A DNA stretch of 64,000 nt from Myotis daubentonii (GCF_963259705.1 NC_081861.1:108406102-108470101), one strand, 5' to 3'; counted from the first letter of the stretch, positions 10,750 through 21,245 are shown. Made by a program: numbers and translations. Notes: generated by a model from the sequence alone, not told the origin.

Positions 10750-10854
10750 CTGTATTGCACGTGCGAGCATGTGTTCTCAGAAAAGTAACTGTCCTCCACA
10801 AGGAAATGCTTAGAGATTATTCTCTGACCAAATTGATCTATGATTGCTTTGCAT
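10750..10854 (-). CDS. CHM: CHM exon 10 (Rab escort protein 1)
   Basis: 105 nt on the minus strand encode [14 protein letters not shown], then [20 protein letters not shown] and the first two bases of an Arg codon. The acceptor is TTCTTTGTAG and the donor is GTAAGG. The first base completes a Lys codon begun in exon 9. Length equals human exon 10 (c.1245-1349, from memory). Differences from the remembered human sequence are K for E, S for P, T for M and H for R; the conserved DQFGQRIIS core is kept. It is separated from exon 11 by just 404 bp, so the two exons form the most compact part of the gene in this window. Confidence 0.97.
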
Positions 10855-12389
10855 CTACAAAGAAGACAAGCAGAGCAAAAATGTCCTCATTGATTACATA
10901 ATTGAGCAAATAAACATAATCAACTACCAATTTTGAATCTAAAACCAATTTCTTAGAAGATTTTAAAATTGCCTATAATTTCACATTTTTTACAAAAACA
11001 CAGACATTATATATAGAATATATACTTTTATTGCTATCTGGAGTCTTTTAAACTATAAAATAAATATGAGATAAAACTCAAATATTTATTTTGAATGTCA
11101 TTAATAAGTAAGACAAAGTTAGGACAAGTATACAGTATGAGTTTTTCTAATGGTTAGGAACATAGAAGCTTTTTCCTTAATTTAGAAAACAGGCTCTTTT
11201 TGTTCTTAACAGACTTAAGGGAAGGGGAAGATAAAAGTTGATTAAATATCTTGCTATATCATTCACAGCCTGTAAAAGCCACTAAAGACTTTCTATTTTT
11301 CTGTTACATGTTGCTTTCTCTTTTGTTCAAGAATAGCTCTCTGGTCACATGTGTGATAATATGTTAGACACCCCACCCCAAAAAAGGCCTGGAGCTTCTT
11401 TTAATATCTGTTTCCACTTTACTTCAAAGGATGATCATAGAAAGATTTCTTTCAAGTGCTGTTTCCAAATAAGGAAAACAATTATGCATGGACATTATCA
11501 GGTCTCTGTCATCTGATATGTGTTGGGACAATGAATCATACAGAACCCTCCATTGACCTTCTTTCAATGTGTCTAGATAAAAGGATGAAAATTAGAATCC
11601 ATCTCCTTGCAGTGCCACAAGTTATAAATGTACTTTATAGGGCTCATTATCCAAACTAATGGACTAAGGGCAACATCCTTGAAATGGACTTACCAGCACC
11701 GACAAAGCCAGTATGCAATATTTCAGAAACTATATACAAATGTCTGCATGTTTGCTGTATCTTTTCATTATAGAAATATCACAATTTAACTTTTGTCACA
11801 GCTTCTCCTTTTGGGACCAGAATTTATTTTATTAGAAATACACTTACACGTATATCCTAATAAAATGCAAGCAGATAATTTCAAATCTATACCACATTTT
11901 AACTAAATATAGTATAAACTAAAATATGCTGTATCACTCTAAAATGGAGCCAAACAAGAGATATTTACCAGGTATAAAGGCATTATAAAACGACAAACAT
12001 CCAAAACCCATACTGAGACGAAATTAAGGTGTATTTCTTAAAGGCATATTATGATATGCTGGTATTCTTGAATAAATGGTGTGCCACTGTTGGGATAGAC
12101 TATGATATCTCATGATGTTAGATATACATAATATATATATTAATCAATTAACCACATATTAATACATGCTATGTTACATTAGTATTTTTGATTTTTGCCA
12201 TCTCACATCTACTTCCTTTCTCTTCCCAACTTATATTCCGATGTATCCCTCCTCACATGTTATTGAACTAGAGCTCTTGCCTTATAAAATACTTAACTAA
12301 ATAGATATGAGGTATTTATACCTCAATACTGTGTTTTGTAAAATAATTAGTTAAAAAGTAGAAAAGTAAAACATTCAGACTGTTTTAAA
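10855..12389. other. CHM intron 9, 3' part, nothing recognised
   Basis: About 1.5 kb of AT-rich intron. I recognise no mobile element or exon. This is the longest repeat-poor stretch between exons here and may be old, single-copy intron. Confidence 0.5.
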
Positions 12390-12429
12390 CCATTCATACA
12401 CATTTAAAAAAAATTATGGCTTTAGCCAT

Positions 12430-12649
12430 TTTATTTTTTAATATATTTTTATTGATTTCAGAGAGGAAGGGAGAGGGAGAGAGAGATAGAAACATCAATG
12501 ATGAGAGAGAATCATTGATTGGCTGCCTCCTGCACCCCCCTACTGGGGATCGAGTTCACAACCAGGGCATGTGTCCTTAATTGGAATTGAACCCGGGACC
12601 CTTCAATCTGCAGGCTGACACTCTATCCACTGAGCCAAACTGGCTATGG
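12430..12649 (-). mobile_element. VES SINE, minus orientation
   Basis: Reversed VES from TTTTTATTGATTTCAGAGAG to GAGCCAAACTGGCTATGGCC. CCATTCATACACA occurs at 12390-12402 and again at 12650-12662, the likely target duplication, with about 25 extra bases between the left copy and the tail. Confidence 0.93.
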
Positions 12650-12866
12650 CCATTCATACACAATTTAAAACACAGGGTACTTTAGGCAATGGCGAAGAGA
12701 AATCTGCTGATCCATCATTAACAATTGATCTCTATCTGTCCTGAGAGCTCTGACAAGCTTTTTCCTTACCTTAAATTCAGAGATTATATAGTGTCAAAAG
12801 AGAATAATCAGGGCAGAAAATAAGAGGGTGTTAAAATCTTCTATCTTTTGATAGGGATTTAGACTA

Positions 12867-13118
12867 TCCTATATAATAAAAGGCTAATATGCAAATTGTC
12901 CCCTTGGGAGTTTGGGAGACGGAGATTGATTGCTCGCTATGATGTGCACTGATCAACAAGGAGCGGCGCGGAATATGGCAGGCAACCAGCAGTGGTGGTG
13001 GGGTGCTGAGGGAGTGACGGAAGGAGGAGGCGAAGAGGTGGGGAACCTGATAGACCCTGATTTCTGGTCAGGCCAAGGGACCCTACCAGTGCATGAATTT
13101 TGTACACAGAGCATCTAG
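12867..13118 (+). mobile_element. Hel-6: first unit of a five-Helitron tandem array
   Basis: Starts TCCTATATAATAAAAGGCTA and ATATGCAAATTGTCC after A12866, and ends GCATGAATTTTGTACACAGA then GCATCTAG. TA follows, and Hel-7 starts at 13121. The body is G-rich with no ORF of interest. Confidence 0.93.
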
Positions 13119-13120
13119 TA

Positions 13121-13659
13121 TCTACATGAATAAAAGAGAAATATGTAAATTGACCATCACTTTGCAATGCCCACCAGCCAATCAGGAGTGAGTACACAAA
13201 TCAGCGGGACAAAGATGGCGGCGACCACGGAGCCAGCTGGAGTGGGCGGGAGGCTTGGGTCGCCCCTGGTGACAGAGGAAGCCAAGCTTCCCGCATGCCC
13301 TGGTCGGCCACAGAAAGAGGGGCCTGTGGGCAGCCGCCACAGAGCTGGCATGAGCGTGGGAGGCTTGGGTTGCCTGGGCCAGCCGCCAAGGGAGGGGCCT
13401 GCAAATGGCCCTCAGCCCCTTACCCAGGCTGGCCACTCCCCCATGGGGTGAGGGTTCTCACTGGGGGGTGTGGCCAGCCTGAAAACAGCCCTCAGCCCCT
13501 CACCCAGGATGGCCACCCCTCCCCAATGGGGACATGGCCAGCCTAAAAACCACCACAGGCCCTTGCCCAGGCTGCTCTGCCTCCCAAAGGAACCCCCACC
13601 CTGATCCAGGACACCTTTCAGACAAACCAGCTGGCTCCCAACTGTGCACCAGGCTTCTA
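13121..13659 (+). mobile_element. Hel-7: second unit of the array
   Basis: Starts TCTACATGAATAAAAGAGAA and ATATGTAAATTGACC. It contains CCAATCAG (13178-13185) and AAAGATGGCGGC (13211-13222). Its 3' part has two to three units of an 80-90-bp repeat (TGGCCAGCCTGAAAACAGCC, CTCAGCCCCTCACCCAG). It ends ACTGTGCACCAGGCTTCTA directly at the TCC start of Hel-8, so it lacks a CTAG terminator. Confidence 0.9.
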
Positions 13660-14298
13660 TCCTATCTAATAAAAGAGAAACATGGTAATTAGCGTATGAC
13701 CACTACCCTTCCCATTGGCTGATCAGGGCGATATGCAAATTAACTGCCAGCCAAGATGGCGGCCGGCAGCCAGGCAGCTTGAAACTAACATGAGGCTTGC
13801 TGGCTTCAGTGACGGAGGAAACCAACGTTTGCCGCCTGCCTTGCCGGCCTCTGAGCTTGCAGTTTGAAACATTGTAACAAATATAGAAGCTAAACAAAAC
13901 CCCAGAAACCTGCTTTCAGCGAGCTGGGAAGCAGAGCTGGAGTTATACATTGTTTCGATTACAGAACCCAAACAAACCAGATACCTGCTTTCAGCAGTGG
14001 AGGCCTAAGAGCTGGAGCCTCAGAGCTAAAGCTGGCCCAGAATAAAAAAAAAAAAAAGAAAAAAGGGAGTGGTTGGGAGCTTCCGTCACCCGCCAGCCTG
14101 AAAACAGCCCTCAGCCACTCACCCAGACTGGCCAGGCACCCCAGTGGGGACCCCCACCCTGAAGGGTGTGTGACCAGCTGCAAACAGCCATCATCCCCTC
14201 ACCCAGGCTGGCCAGACACCCCAGTGGGGACCCCCACCCTGATCCAGGACACACTTCAGGGCAAACCAACTGGCACCCACACGTGCACCAGGCCTCTA
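13660..14298 (+). mobile_element. Hel-8: third unit of the array, no CTAG at its 3' end
   Basis: Starts TCCTATCTAATAAAAGAGAA after A13659. It has ATTGGCTGATCA, ATATGCAAATTAAC and CCAAGATGGCGGC (13751-13763). An internal imperfect duplication centres on AGAAACCTGCTTTCAG and ATACCTGCTTTCAGCAG, and there is an internal A-rich run near 14046. It ends ACGTGCACCAGGCCTCTA and runs straight into TCCTATATAG of Hel-9. Hel-12 (19475-20210) is its close relative. Confidence 0.92.
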
Positions 14299-15665
14299 TC
14301 CTATATAGTAAAAGGGTAATAAGCCTCCCAGCACCGGGATCAGCGGAGCCGCGAGGCCTCCCAGCACTGGGATCAGCGGAGCCGCGAGGCCTCCCAGCAC
14401 CGGGATCAGCGTGACAGGGGGCAGCGCCCAAACCCCCTGATAGCCCTGCAGCTCTGTGTGTGAAAGGGGGTGGGGCCACAACCTCCCTATAGGCCCTGCT
14501 CTGTTCGTGACAGGGGAAGGCGCCCCAACCCCCTGATCAGCCCTGCTCTGTACCTGATAGGGGGGAGCTACCCAACCCCCTGATGGCCCTGCGGTTCTGT
14601 GTGTGACAGGGTGTGGTGCCCCAAACCCCCCCATCCCCCCCACGGGCCCTGCTCTGTGTGTGACGGGGTAGAGCCATAACCTCCCCATCGGCCCTGCCCT
14701 GAGTGTGAGAGTGGCGGCGCCCCAACCCCCTGATCGGCCCTGCTCTGTGGGTGATAGAGGGCGACGCCCTAACCACCCCTCACGGGCCCTGCTCTGTGTG
14801 TGACGGGGTAGGAGCCATAACCTCCCCATCGTCCCTGCCCTGAGTGTGACAGGGTGCGGCACCCCAACCCCCTGATCCACCCTGCTCTGTGTGTGACAGG
14901 GGGCGGTGCCCCAATTCCCCTATCGGCCCTACTCTGTGAGTGACAGGGGGGAGCTCCCCCACCCCCTGTCGGCCCTGCTCTGTGCGTGACAGGGGGAGCT
15001 CCCCAACCACCTGATAGGCCCTGCTCTGTGTGTGACAGGGGGGAGCTCCCCAACCCCCTGATGGGCCCTGCTCTGTGCGTGACGGTACGGAGCCCCAACC
15101 CTCCTGATGGGCACTGCTCTGTGTGTGACAGGGGGGTGCTCCCCAACACCCTGATGGGCCCAGCTCTGTGCGTGACAGGGTATGGAGCCCCAACCCCTGA
15201 TTGGCCCTGCTCTGTGCGTGACAGGGTATGGAGCCCCAACCCCTGATGGGCCCTGCTCTGTGAGTGACAGGGGGAAGTGCCCCAACTCGATTGGCCCTGC
15301 TCTGTGCGTGATGGGGGTGGCGCTGCATCCTCCCCATCGACCGTGCCTTGAGTGTGACAGGGGACGGTGCCCCGACCCACCAATCAGCCCTACCCTGAGC
15401 GTGACTGAGGGTGGCATCGCAACCTCCCAATCCGCCCTGCTCTGTGCATGACAGGGGTGGCGCCCCAACTCCCCAATCAGCCCTGCTCTGATCCCGACCA
15501 GGGACTGCACCTAGGGATTGGGCCTGCCCTCTGCCACCCGGGAGCAGGCCTAAGCCAGCAGATCGTTATCTCCCGAGGGGTCCCAGACTGTGAGAGGGCA
15601 CAGGCCGGGCTGAGGGACCCCCGCTTTCCCCTGAGTGCACAAATTTTTGTGCACCGGGCCTCTAG
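14299..15665 (+). mobile_element. Hel-9: fourth unit, minisatellite-rich Helitron
   Basis: Starts TCCTATATAGTAAAAGGGTA and ends GTGCACAAATTTTTGTGCAC then CGGGCCTCTAG, a 20-base palindrome before the terminal CTAG. The interior has two full 33-bp units plus a partial one (14320-14418) and then about 20 units of a 46-55-bp minisatellite. Relative: Hel-13 at 20211-21196. All long ORFs on it, on both strands, are products of the tandem repeat. Confidence 0.95.
14430..15490 (+). repeat. minisatellite inside Hel-9
   Basis: Tandem units of about 46-55 bp built on CCCTGCTCTGTGTGTGACAG, then GGGGCGGTGCCCCAACCCCC and TGATCGG. About 20 units with point changes and small indels. Because the unit length varies, stops are rare in several frames, which makes spurious ORFs up to 216 codons on the minus strand. 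Confidence 0.95.
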
Positions 15666-16101
15666 TCTATACTAATAAAAGGGTAATATGCAAATTAGAC
15701 TGAGAGACCTTCTAGGAGACTTTCCAGATGTTCTTCTGGACAAATCCATGGTGGCAGGGCCAAGGTAGAGGTGATTAGGAGCCAAGAGGGGAGGGCAGTT
15801 GTGGGTGATCAGGCTGGTGGGGGGGAGCAGTTGGGAGTGAGCAGGCTGGCAGAGGGGGCCAGTTGGGGGTGATCAGGCTGGCAGGGGGGCAGTTGGGGGT
15901 GAGCAGGCTGGAAGGCAGAGTGGTTAGGGGCAATCAGGCAGGCAGGCACGTAAGCAGTTAGGAGCCAGCAGTCCTGGACTGCCAGGGATCGGACCTAAAC
16001 CGGCAGTCGGACATTCCTCGAGAGGTACCAGATTGAGAGGGTGCAGGCCAGGCTGAGGGACACCCCCCTCCATGCATGAATTTTGAGCACTGGGCCACTA
16101 G
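15666..16101 (+). mobile_element. Hel-10: last unit of the array
   Basis: Starts TCTATACTAATAAAAGGGTA and ATATGCAAATTAGAC directly after the CTAG of Hel-9, and ends GCATGAATTTTGAGCACTGG then GCCACTAG before T16102. It has four or more roughly 40-bp units of GCAGTTGGGGGTGATCAGGC type, shared with Hel-14 and Hel-16. Confidence 0.93.
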
Positions 16102-16109
16102 TAGATATA

Positions 16110-16450
16110 TTATTTGTCAAAAGTCAGCTAATGAGCACTTAGATTTGGGCACCTGCACTGCATGAAAATTTTCATAAAAAGAAAAAACTGTAAATAAATA
16201 TTAAACTCTAGTTAATTATCTGCATGCCGAAGTGTTTAGGGGGAACCGTACATATATCTGAACTTTACTGTAAAATGCTTTAAGAAGGTGAAATGATGGA
16301 CAGAGGGATAAACTTTTGAGTAGATATATGATTAAGTAAGTATATTAAAATGTTAATTGTGGAATCTAGGTGGTGGATATAGAAGTGTTCACCCTGAAAT
16401 TCTTTCAACTGTGGCATAGATTTGAAATTTTTCATCATAAAATATTGGAC
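16110..16450 (+). mobile_element. old L1 3' end (L1MC/ME type)
   Basis: AATGTTAATTGTGGAATCTA, GGTGGTGGATATAGAAGTGT, and ATTTGAAATTTTTCATCATA then AAA follow the conserved 3' UTR of old mammalian L1s. It is diverged and non-coding. Confidence 0.7.
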
Positions 16451-18029
16451 TAACATTCGCAGGGAGGGGTGTTAATATAAATCATGGACTCTAGTCTAAG
16501 TCTTTGCAAAAAGCTCCCTTTTAAATAAACCACACAATTAAACCTGGCCATAAGCTACGGAGTACCTTTGCTTTGTAGGAATCCAAACTCTAGTAGGACT
16601 GCTTCAATGGTAGTTATACCTTTAGTGACAGGTAGACATTGGTTTCAGAAGTTATGGTATTAGAAGAAACTGGGGACCACTCAAAATAGAAGTATGGGGA
16701 CATGAGGTTTAGGGAGTTCAACAGTGCAAGGGCAATATACTAACAAATGTTCCTATGTATGCTGAGGCTTCTGGATGAAACAGTGATTCTCAGAGGAGGA
16801 GGAGAAGGAAGCAAATCAGAATCACACCTGGGGGACTTTTTCAAATTATAAGTACCCCTGGAGATTCTGATAAGCTCCCAAATCCCAGGGAAGAATCACC
16901 GTCAAGTGTGCCACTGCTACTATTGTATCTCTATTCTGTGCTACATGGAGAAAAGTCAAGCGCTATTGCTACAGAAAGAAATATATTGATATCTGCAGTA
17001 ATTGAGGTTATGGTCACATATGCTCTGTCAGTCTGGTAGATAATAATAACACCACTCACCTGGTAGCCTCCTTCTGACGCACTAACGCTCTAGGCCTGAA
17101 CAATTCAAAGCAAGACACATTTAAATAAGTGATAAGATTTGTTTACCCCTCAGACACTTGACTTACTGTCATATATTTGCCCTAATTGGGAGAACAATGT
17201 AGGAAGGAATATTGACTTGGGACCTAGACTTAGAGTTTGTATTACAAGATTAATATAAGAAATTAGATGACATTCAGGTAATGGAAAAGAGCCAAATGAA
17301 ACAGTGCTGCCAGAGACATTAAAATACCCTCCCGCCAACCCCTTTCACATGAACCTGAGGAAGCCATTAAAGATTAACAACATTTTGGATTTAGTTGAGG
17401 TTCTTACTGAGCTTCATAAATAGTAAATTGAGGTGGAGCAAAATAGGAGTTCCTAAGTACAGGGACACAATGACAAAGCTGACCATAAGAATCACTGAAG
17501 CCAGGCGAAACATTTCTAGAGCTGACCTTTCTAAATCACAATACTTACTCAATTCTTAGTGCAATGACACAAGGGTATAAATATCAAAATGGCGATAAGG
17601 AAGAAAACATTCAACAAGACAAAAATTCTTTATCTGGAATTTGGCCCAGAGGAGAAAAAATAACATTAAAACAGGCATCACTATGATCTTCAGAATTAAT
17701 ATCCCAACTAATTGTATGGTAAGGAGTGCAGAAATCGCATATTAAATAATTTTTAAAAACATTAATTAAGGAAATCAGAAGATTCCCAATCACTGAAGTA
17801 AACAAAATAATTCTCCCTACTCACTATGTCCTTCCACGATTTCTCAAACACATTAGTTCACATGCCACCTCTTCAATGATACCTTTCCAAAAACACTTAT
17901 CATTCATTCTTTTGGGTAAAAATCCATTCCAATAGTTTCAAACACCATTAACCTACTCTGATCAATCCAAAGCTCTGTATCCATATTTTAAAACATTTAT
18001 TATCCATTTCTTTCTGGAGAGATTCCAAA
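16451..18029. other. intron 9 stretch, mostly unassigned
   Basis: No exon is seen. A weak MER5-like hAT remnant may lie at 16783-16920 (CAGTGATTCTCAGAGG, then AGAATCACACCTGGGGGACT). The region 17830-17940 has a possible L2 3' fragment (TTCACATGCCACCTCTTCAA). Nothing else is recognised. Confidence 0.4.
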
Positions 18030-18290
18030 TTCTTTTTAAACCTAGCATGCCCCAAACAGAGTTCATCATGGCTCCTCATCTGCTTACCCTCTTGGAATTC
18101 CCTATCTTAGGTAATGACATGACCAGCACTTAATAGTTTCCCTAGCTCAGAATCTCTGTTTCTACATCTAATCTGCTATTCAATTTTCATCCTACCTTAT
18201 AAAGATTTCTTCAAACTCACCTTTTCTCTCCATTTTCACTGAGACTGCCTTAGACTCTTGTTTAGTCTAGTAAGACAATGGACTACTAGC
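18030..18290 (+). repeat. L2 LINE fragment
   Basis: CCAAACAGAGTTCATCATGG, TTCCCTATCTTAGGTAATG and CCATTTTCACTGAGACTGCC keep the order of the L2 ORF2 3' half. It is old and contains stops. A short MIR-like piece (ATGTGCCAACCACTGTTCTA, 18337-18360) follows, into which Hel-11 inserted. Confidence 0.5.
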
Positions 18291-18373
18291 AAGTTGGTAG
18301 CTCATCTGCTTGATATAAATGTATGGCAAAACAATCATGTGCCAACCACTGTTCTAAGGCAATTTTAAGAAAA

Positions 18374-18998
18374 CTAGAGGCCTGGTGCATGAAAATTCAT
18401 GCACTTGACGGGGGAGGTCCCTCAGTATGGCTGGCCCACTCTCACAGTCTGGAAACCCTCAGGGGCGGGAGGCAACCTGGCGATCAGGGGAAGGTGATGC
18501 CCCCATCACACCTCTGCTGCTGCCACTACTGGCAGTGCAAGCCTCGGCTGGCCCTGGTTACCTGAGCCTCGGGCAGCCCTGGGCAGCTGGGCAGCCGCCA
18601 TCCAAGGCTTGCCTGCACCTCGGGCCGGCCCTGGGTGGCTTGGAAGATGCCATCCGAGGCTTGCCTGCACCTCATGCATTGGCTGGGCAGCTTCCATCTG
18701 AGGCTTGCCTGCACCTCGGGCCGGCCCTGAGAGCCTGGGGGGCTGAGGGGACTGGGGGACTCCGGAGGCAGGTTCGCAGAGCAGCCGGGCCTGCCTGGGG
18801 GCGGGCCCAGCCTTGCCATGCACCTGCCACCCCAGTGAGGCTGAGGGGACTGGGCGCCACCATCTTGTGGCTGTGGGCACCGCCATCTTTGAGGGTGTGG
18901 CAGTCAATTAGCATATTCCCTCCTTATTGGCTGTGGGCTCCACCATCTTTGTGACAGCATGAGTTTTAATTAGCATATTCCCTCTTTATTAGATAGGA
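18374..18998 (-). mobile_element. Hel-11: Helitron with a duplicated 5' end
   Basis: Begins CTAGAGGCCTGGTGCATGAA after A18373 and ends AATTAGCATATTCCCTCTTT with ATTAGATAGGA before T18999. The 5'-terminal AATTAGCATATTCCCTCCTT block occurs twice about 65 bp apart. The body has GC-rich repeats (AGGCTTGCCTGCACCTCGGG, four units) and several inverted GATGGCGG or GATGGTGG words. Confidence 0.94.
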
Positions 18999-19007
18999 TG
19001 CCCAAAT

Positions 19008-19397
19008 CCATTGATAAGAGATGAGGATGCAGGGGAGTACCCAACTGAGGGTAGCTGTTTTTGAAGTATGAAAAACAGTTAAGCAAGCAAATAAGGAGAA
19101 CACTGCAGGTAGAAAGGCAGTATGTGCAGGGGTACAGAGGCAAGAAAGAGAAGTACAAGAAACCACAAGCATTTCAGTATTGATTGACAATAAAATGGAA
19201 GTGGATGCTGGAGGGAGAAGAGAGATGAGCTTAGAGAGGCAGGCAAAGACCAGTTCCCTAAGCTTCACGTGTCATATAAAATGGTCTTAATTCTGAAGTG
19301 CTATAAAGATACTGAAACTTTTTACACAGGGAGGGACAGAGTCAGATCTGCATATTGAACAGATCTCATTGTGTAATTATCTCCATAATTTGTTTGC
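19008..19397 (-). repeat. probable L2 fragment, minus orientation
   Basis: Reverse-strand L2 features are faint but ordered: AGGGGTACAGAGGCAAGAAA, TAAAATGGTCTTAATTCTGA and GGGAGGGACAGAGTCAGATC. Low certainty. Confidence 0.35.
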
Positions 19398-19474
19398 TCT
19401 TTGATGACCCCCGATAGACTCTAAAGTCCATGACTTGTTCTCTGCTGTGTCCCCAGTGCCTGGCACACAGAAAA
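19398..19474 (+). repeat. L2/MIR 3' end, split by the Hel-12/13 chain
   Basis: GACTTGTTCTCTGCTGTGTC and CCCAGTGCCTGGCACACAGA end in AAAA at the insertion point. The other half resumes at 21197 (TAACTAATAATTGTTGCATG, then GATGGCTAAATGG). Together they give the usual L2/MIR tail. Confidence 0.75.
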
Positions 19475-20210
19475 TCCTATCTAATAATAGAGAAACATGG
19501 TAATTAACCATAACTTCGCTACCCTTCCCATTGGCTAATCACTGTGATATGCAAATTAACTACCAAACAAGATGGTGGCCGGCAGCCAGGCAGCTGAAGC
19601 GAACAGGAGGCTTGCTTCTCCAGTGAAGGAGGAAGCCAAGGTTCCCCACCTGCCGCTGCTGGGCTCTGGGCTGCAGTCTAAGAAACAATGTTGCAATTAT
19701 AGAAGCTAAACAAAACCCCAGAAACCTGCTTTCGGAGCTGGAGTTGAAACAGTGTTTCCATTATAGAAGCCAAACAAACCCTGAACAGCAGCCGAGGTCT
19801 CAGAGTTGGAGCCGAGCCTCAGAGCTAAAGCCGGCACTCAGTTCCAGTGACAGCCATAGAAGGTAAATAAATCCCAGAATAAAAAAAAAAGAAAAAAAGG
19901 AGAGGTTGGGAGCTTCAGTCACGCGCCAGCCTGAAAACGGCCCTCAGCCCCTCACCCAGACTGGCCAGGCACATCAGTGGGGACCCCCACCCTGAAGAGG
20001 GTGCAACCAGCTGCAAACAACCATCATCCCCTCACCCAGACTGGCCAGGCACCCCAGTGGGGACCCCCACCCTGAAGGGGGTGTGGCCAGCTGCAAACAG
20101 CCATCATCCCCTCACCCAGGCTGGCCAGGCACCCAAGCGGGACCCCCACTCTGATCCGGGACACCCTTCAGGGCAAACCAGCTGGCCCCCACCTGTGCAC
20201 CAGGCCTCTA
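19475..20210 (+). mobile_element. Hel-12: first half of a two-Helitron chain, related to Hel-8
   Basis: Starts TCCTATCTAATAATAGAGAA after A19474. It shares with Hel-8 the GATGGTGGCCGGCAGCCAGG block, the AGAAACCTGCTTTCGGAGCT segment, the internal A-rich run (near 19880) and the 3' repeat CTCAGCCCCTCACCCAGACT. It has three repeat units where Hel-8 has two. It ends CACCAGGCCTCTA directly at Hel-13, without the final G of CTAG. Confidence 0.92.
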
Positions 20211-20235
20211 TCCTATATAGTAAAAGGGTAATATG

Positions 20236-20510
20236 CCTCCCAGCACTGGGATCAGCAGAGCCGCGAGGCCTCCTGAAGCTGGGATCAATGGAGCCACGAG
20301 GCCTCCTGGCACCAGGATCAGCGGAGCCGCGAGACCTCCCGGCCTGGGATCAGTGGAGCCTCCCAGCACCAGGATCAGCGGAGCTGCGAGGCCTCCCAAA
20401 CCCGGGATCAGCAGAGCTGCGAGGCCTCCTGAATCCGGGATCAGTGGAGCCGCGAGGCCTCCTGACACCAGGATCAGCGGAGCTGCGAGGCCTCCTGGCC
20501 CCTGAAGCAG
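20236..20510 (+). repeat. 33-bp tandem repeat in Hel-13
   Basis: Units built on CCTCCCAGCACTGGGATCAG, then CGGAGCCGCGAGG. Eight units, one of them shortened, plus a ninth partial unit. The same unit occurs twice plus a partial in Hel-9. Confidence 0.95.
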
Positions 20511-20539
20511 CATGACAGGGAGCAGCGACCAAACCCCCT

Positions 20540-21030
20540 GATCACCCTGCGGCTCTGTGTGTGACATGGGGCAGGGCCACAACCTCCCTATCCGCCCTGC
20601 TTTGTTCGTGACAGGGGAAGGCGCCCCAACCCCCTGATCAGCCCGGCTCTGTGCCTGATAGGGGGGAGCTCCCCAACACCCTGATCGGCCCTGCTCTGTG
20701 TGTGACAGGGTCCGGCATCCCTACCCCCTGATCGGCCCTGCTCTGTGCGTGACAGGGTATGGAGCTCCAACCCCTGATCGGCCCTGCTCTGTGAGTGACA
20801 GGGGGCAGTGCCCCAACCCCGATTGGCCCTGCTCTGTGCGTGACAGGGGGTGGCGCAGCAACCTCCCCATCGACCCTGCTTTGAGTGTGACAGGGGGCGG
20901 TGCCCCAACTCCCCAATTGGTCCTACCCTGAGCGTGACTGGGGGTGGCATCACAACCTCCCGATCCGCCTTGCTCTGTGCATGACAGGGGGTGGTGCCCC
21001 AACTCCCCAATCGGCCTGGCTCTTAGCCCT
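20540..21030 (+). repeat. minisatellite inside Hel-13
   Basis: About 10 units of the CCCTGCTCTGTGTGTGACAG repeat seen in Hel-9, again producing false ORFs. Confidence 0.93.
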
Positions 21031-21245
21031 ACCAGGGGCTGCACCTAGGGACTGGGCCTGCCCTCAGCCACCAGGGAGTGGGCCTAAGCCAGCAGGTCGT
21101 TATCTTCCGAGGGGTCCCAGACTGTGAGAGGGCACAAGTGGGGCTGAGGGCCACCCCCCACACCAGTGCACAAATTTTTGTGCACTGGGCCTCTAGTAAC
21201 TAATAATTGTTGCATGGATGGCTAAATGGGTGGATAGATAATGAT

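Larger units (their letters stand above)
20211..21196 (+). mobile_element. Hel-13: second half of the chain, related to Hel-9
   Basis: Starts TCCTATATAGTAAAAGGGTA and ends GTGCACAAATTTTTGTGCAC then TGGGCCTCTAG before T21197. It has eight full 33-bp units plus a partial one (20236-20510) against two in Hel-9, and about 10 minisatellite units against about 20. Confidence 0.95.

Noticed and set aside
14430..15490. CRISPR-like regular repeats
   Set aside because: No unique spacers between constant repeats. Units vary throughout, unit length drifts, and the array lies in a Helitron of a mammal.
14296..15510. Long overlapping ORFs (193-216 codons) on the minus strand
   Set aside because: They follow the minisatellite in Hel-9 in several frames at once and show the same short peptide (THRAGPIRG type) over and over. 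No start context, no domain.
20208..21044. ORFs of 77-152 codons in Hel-12/13
   Set aside because: Same minisatellite and 33-bp repeat effect as in Hel-9.
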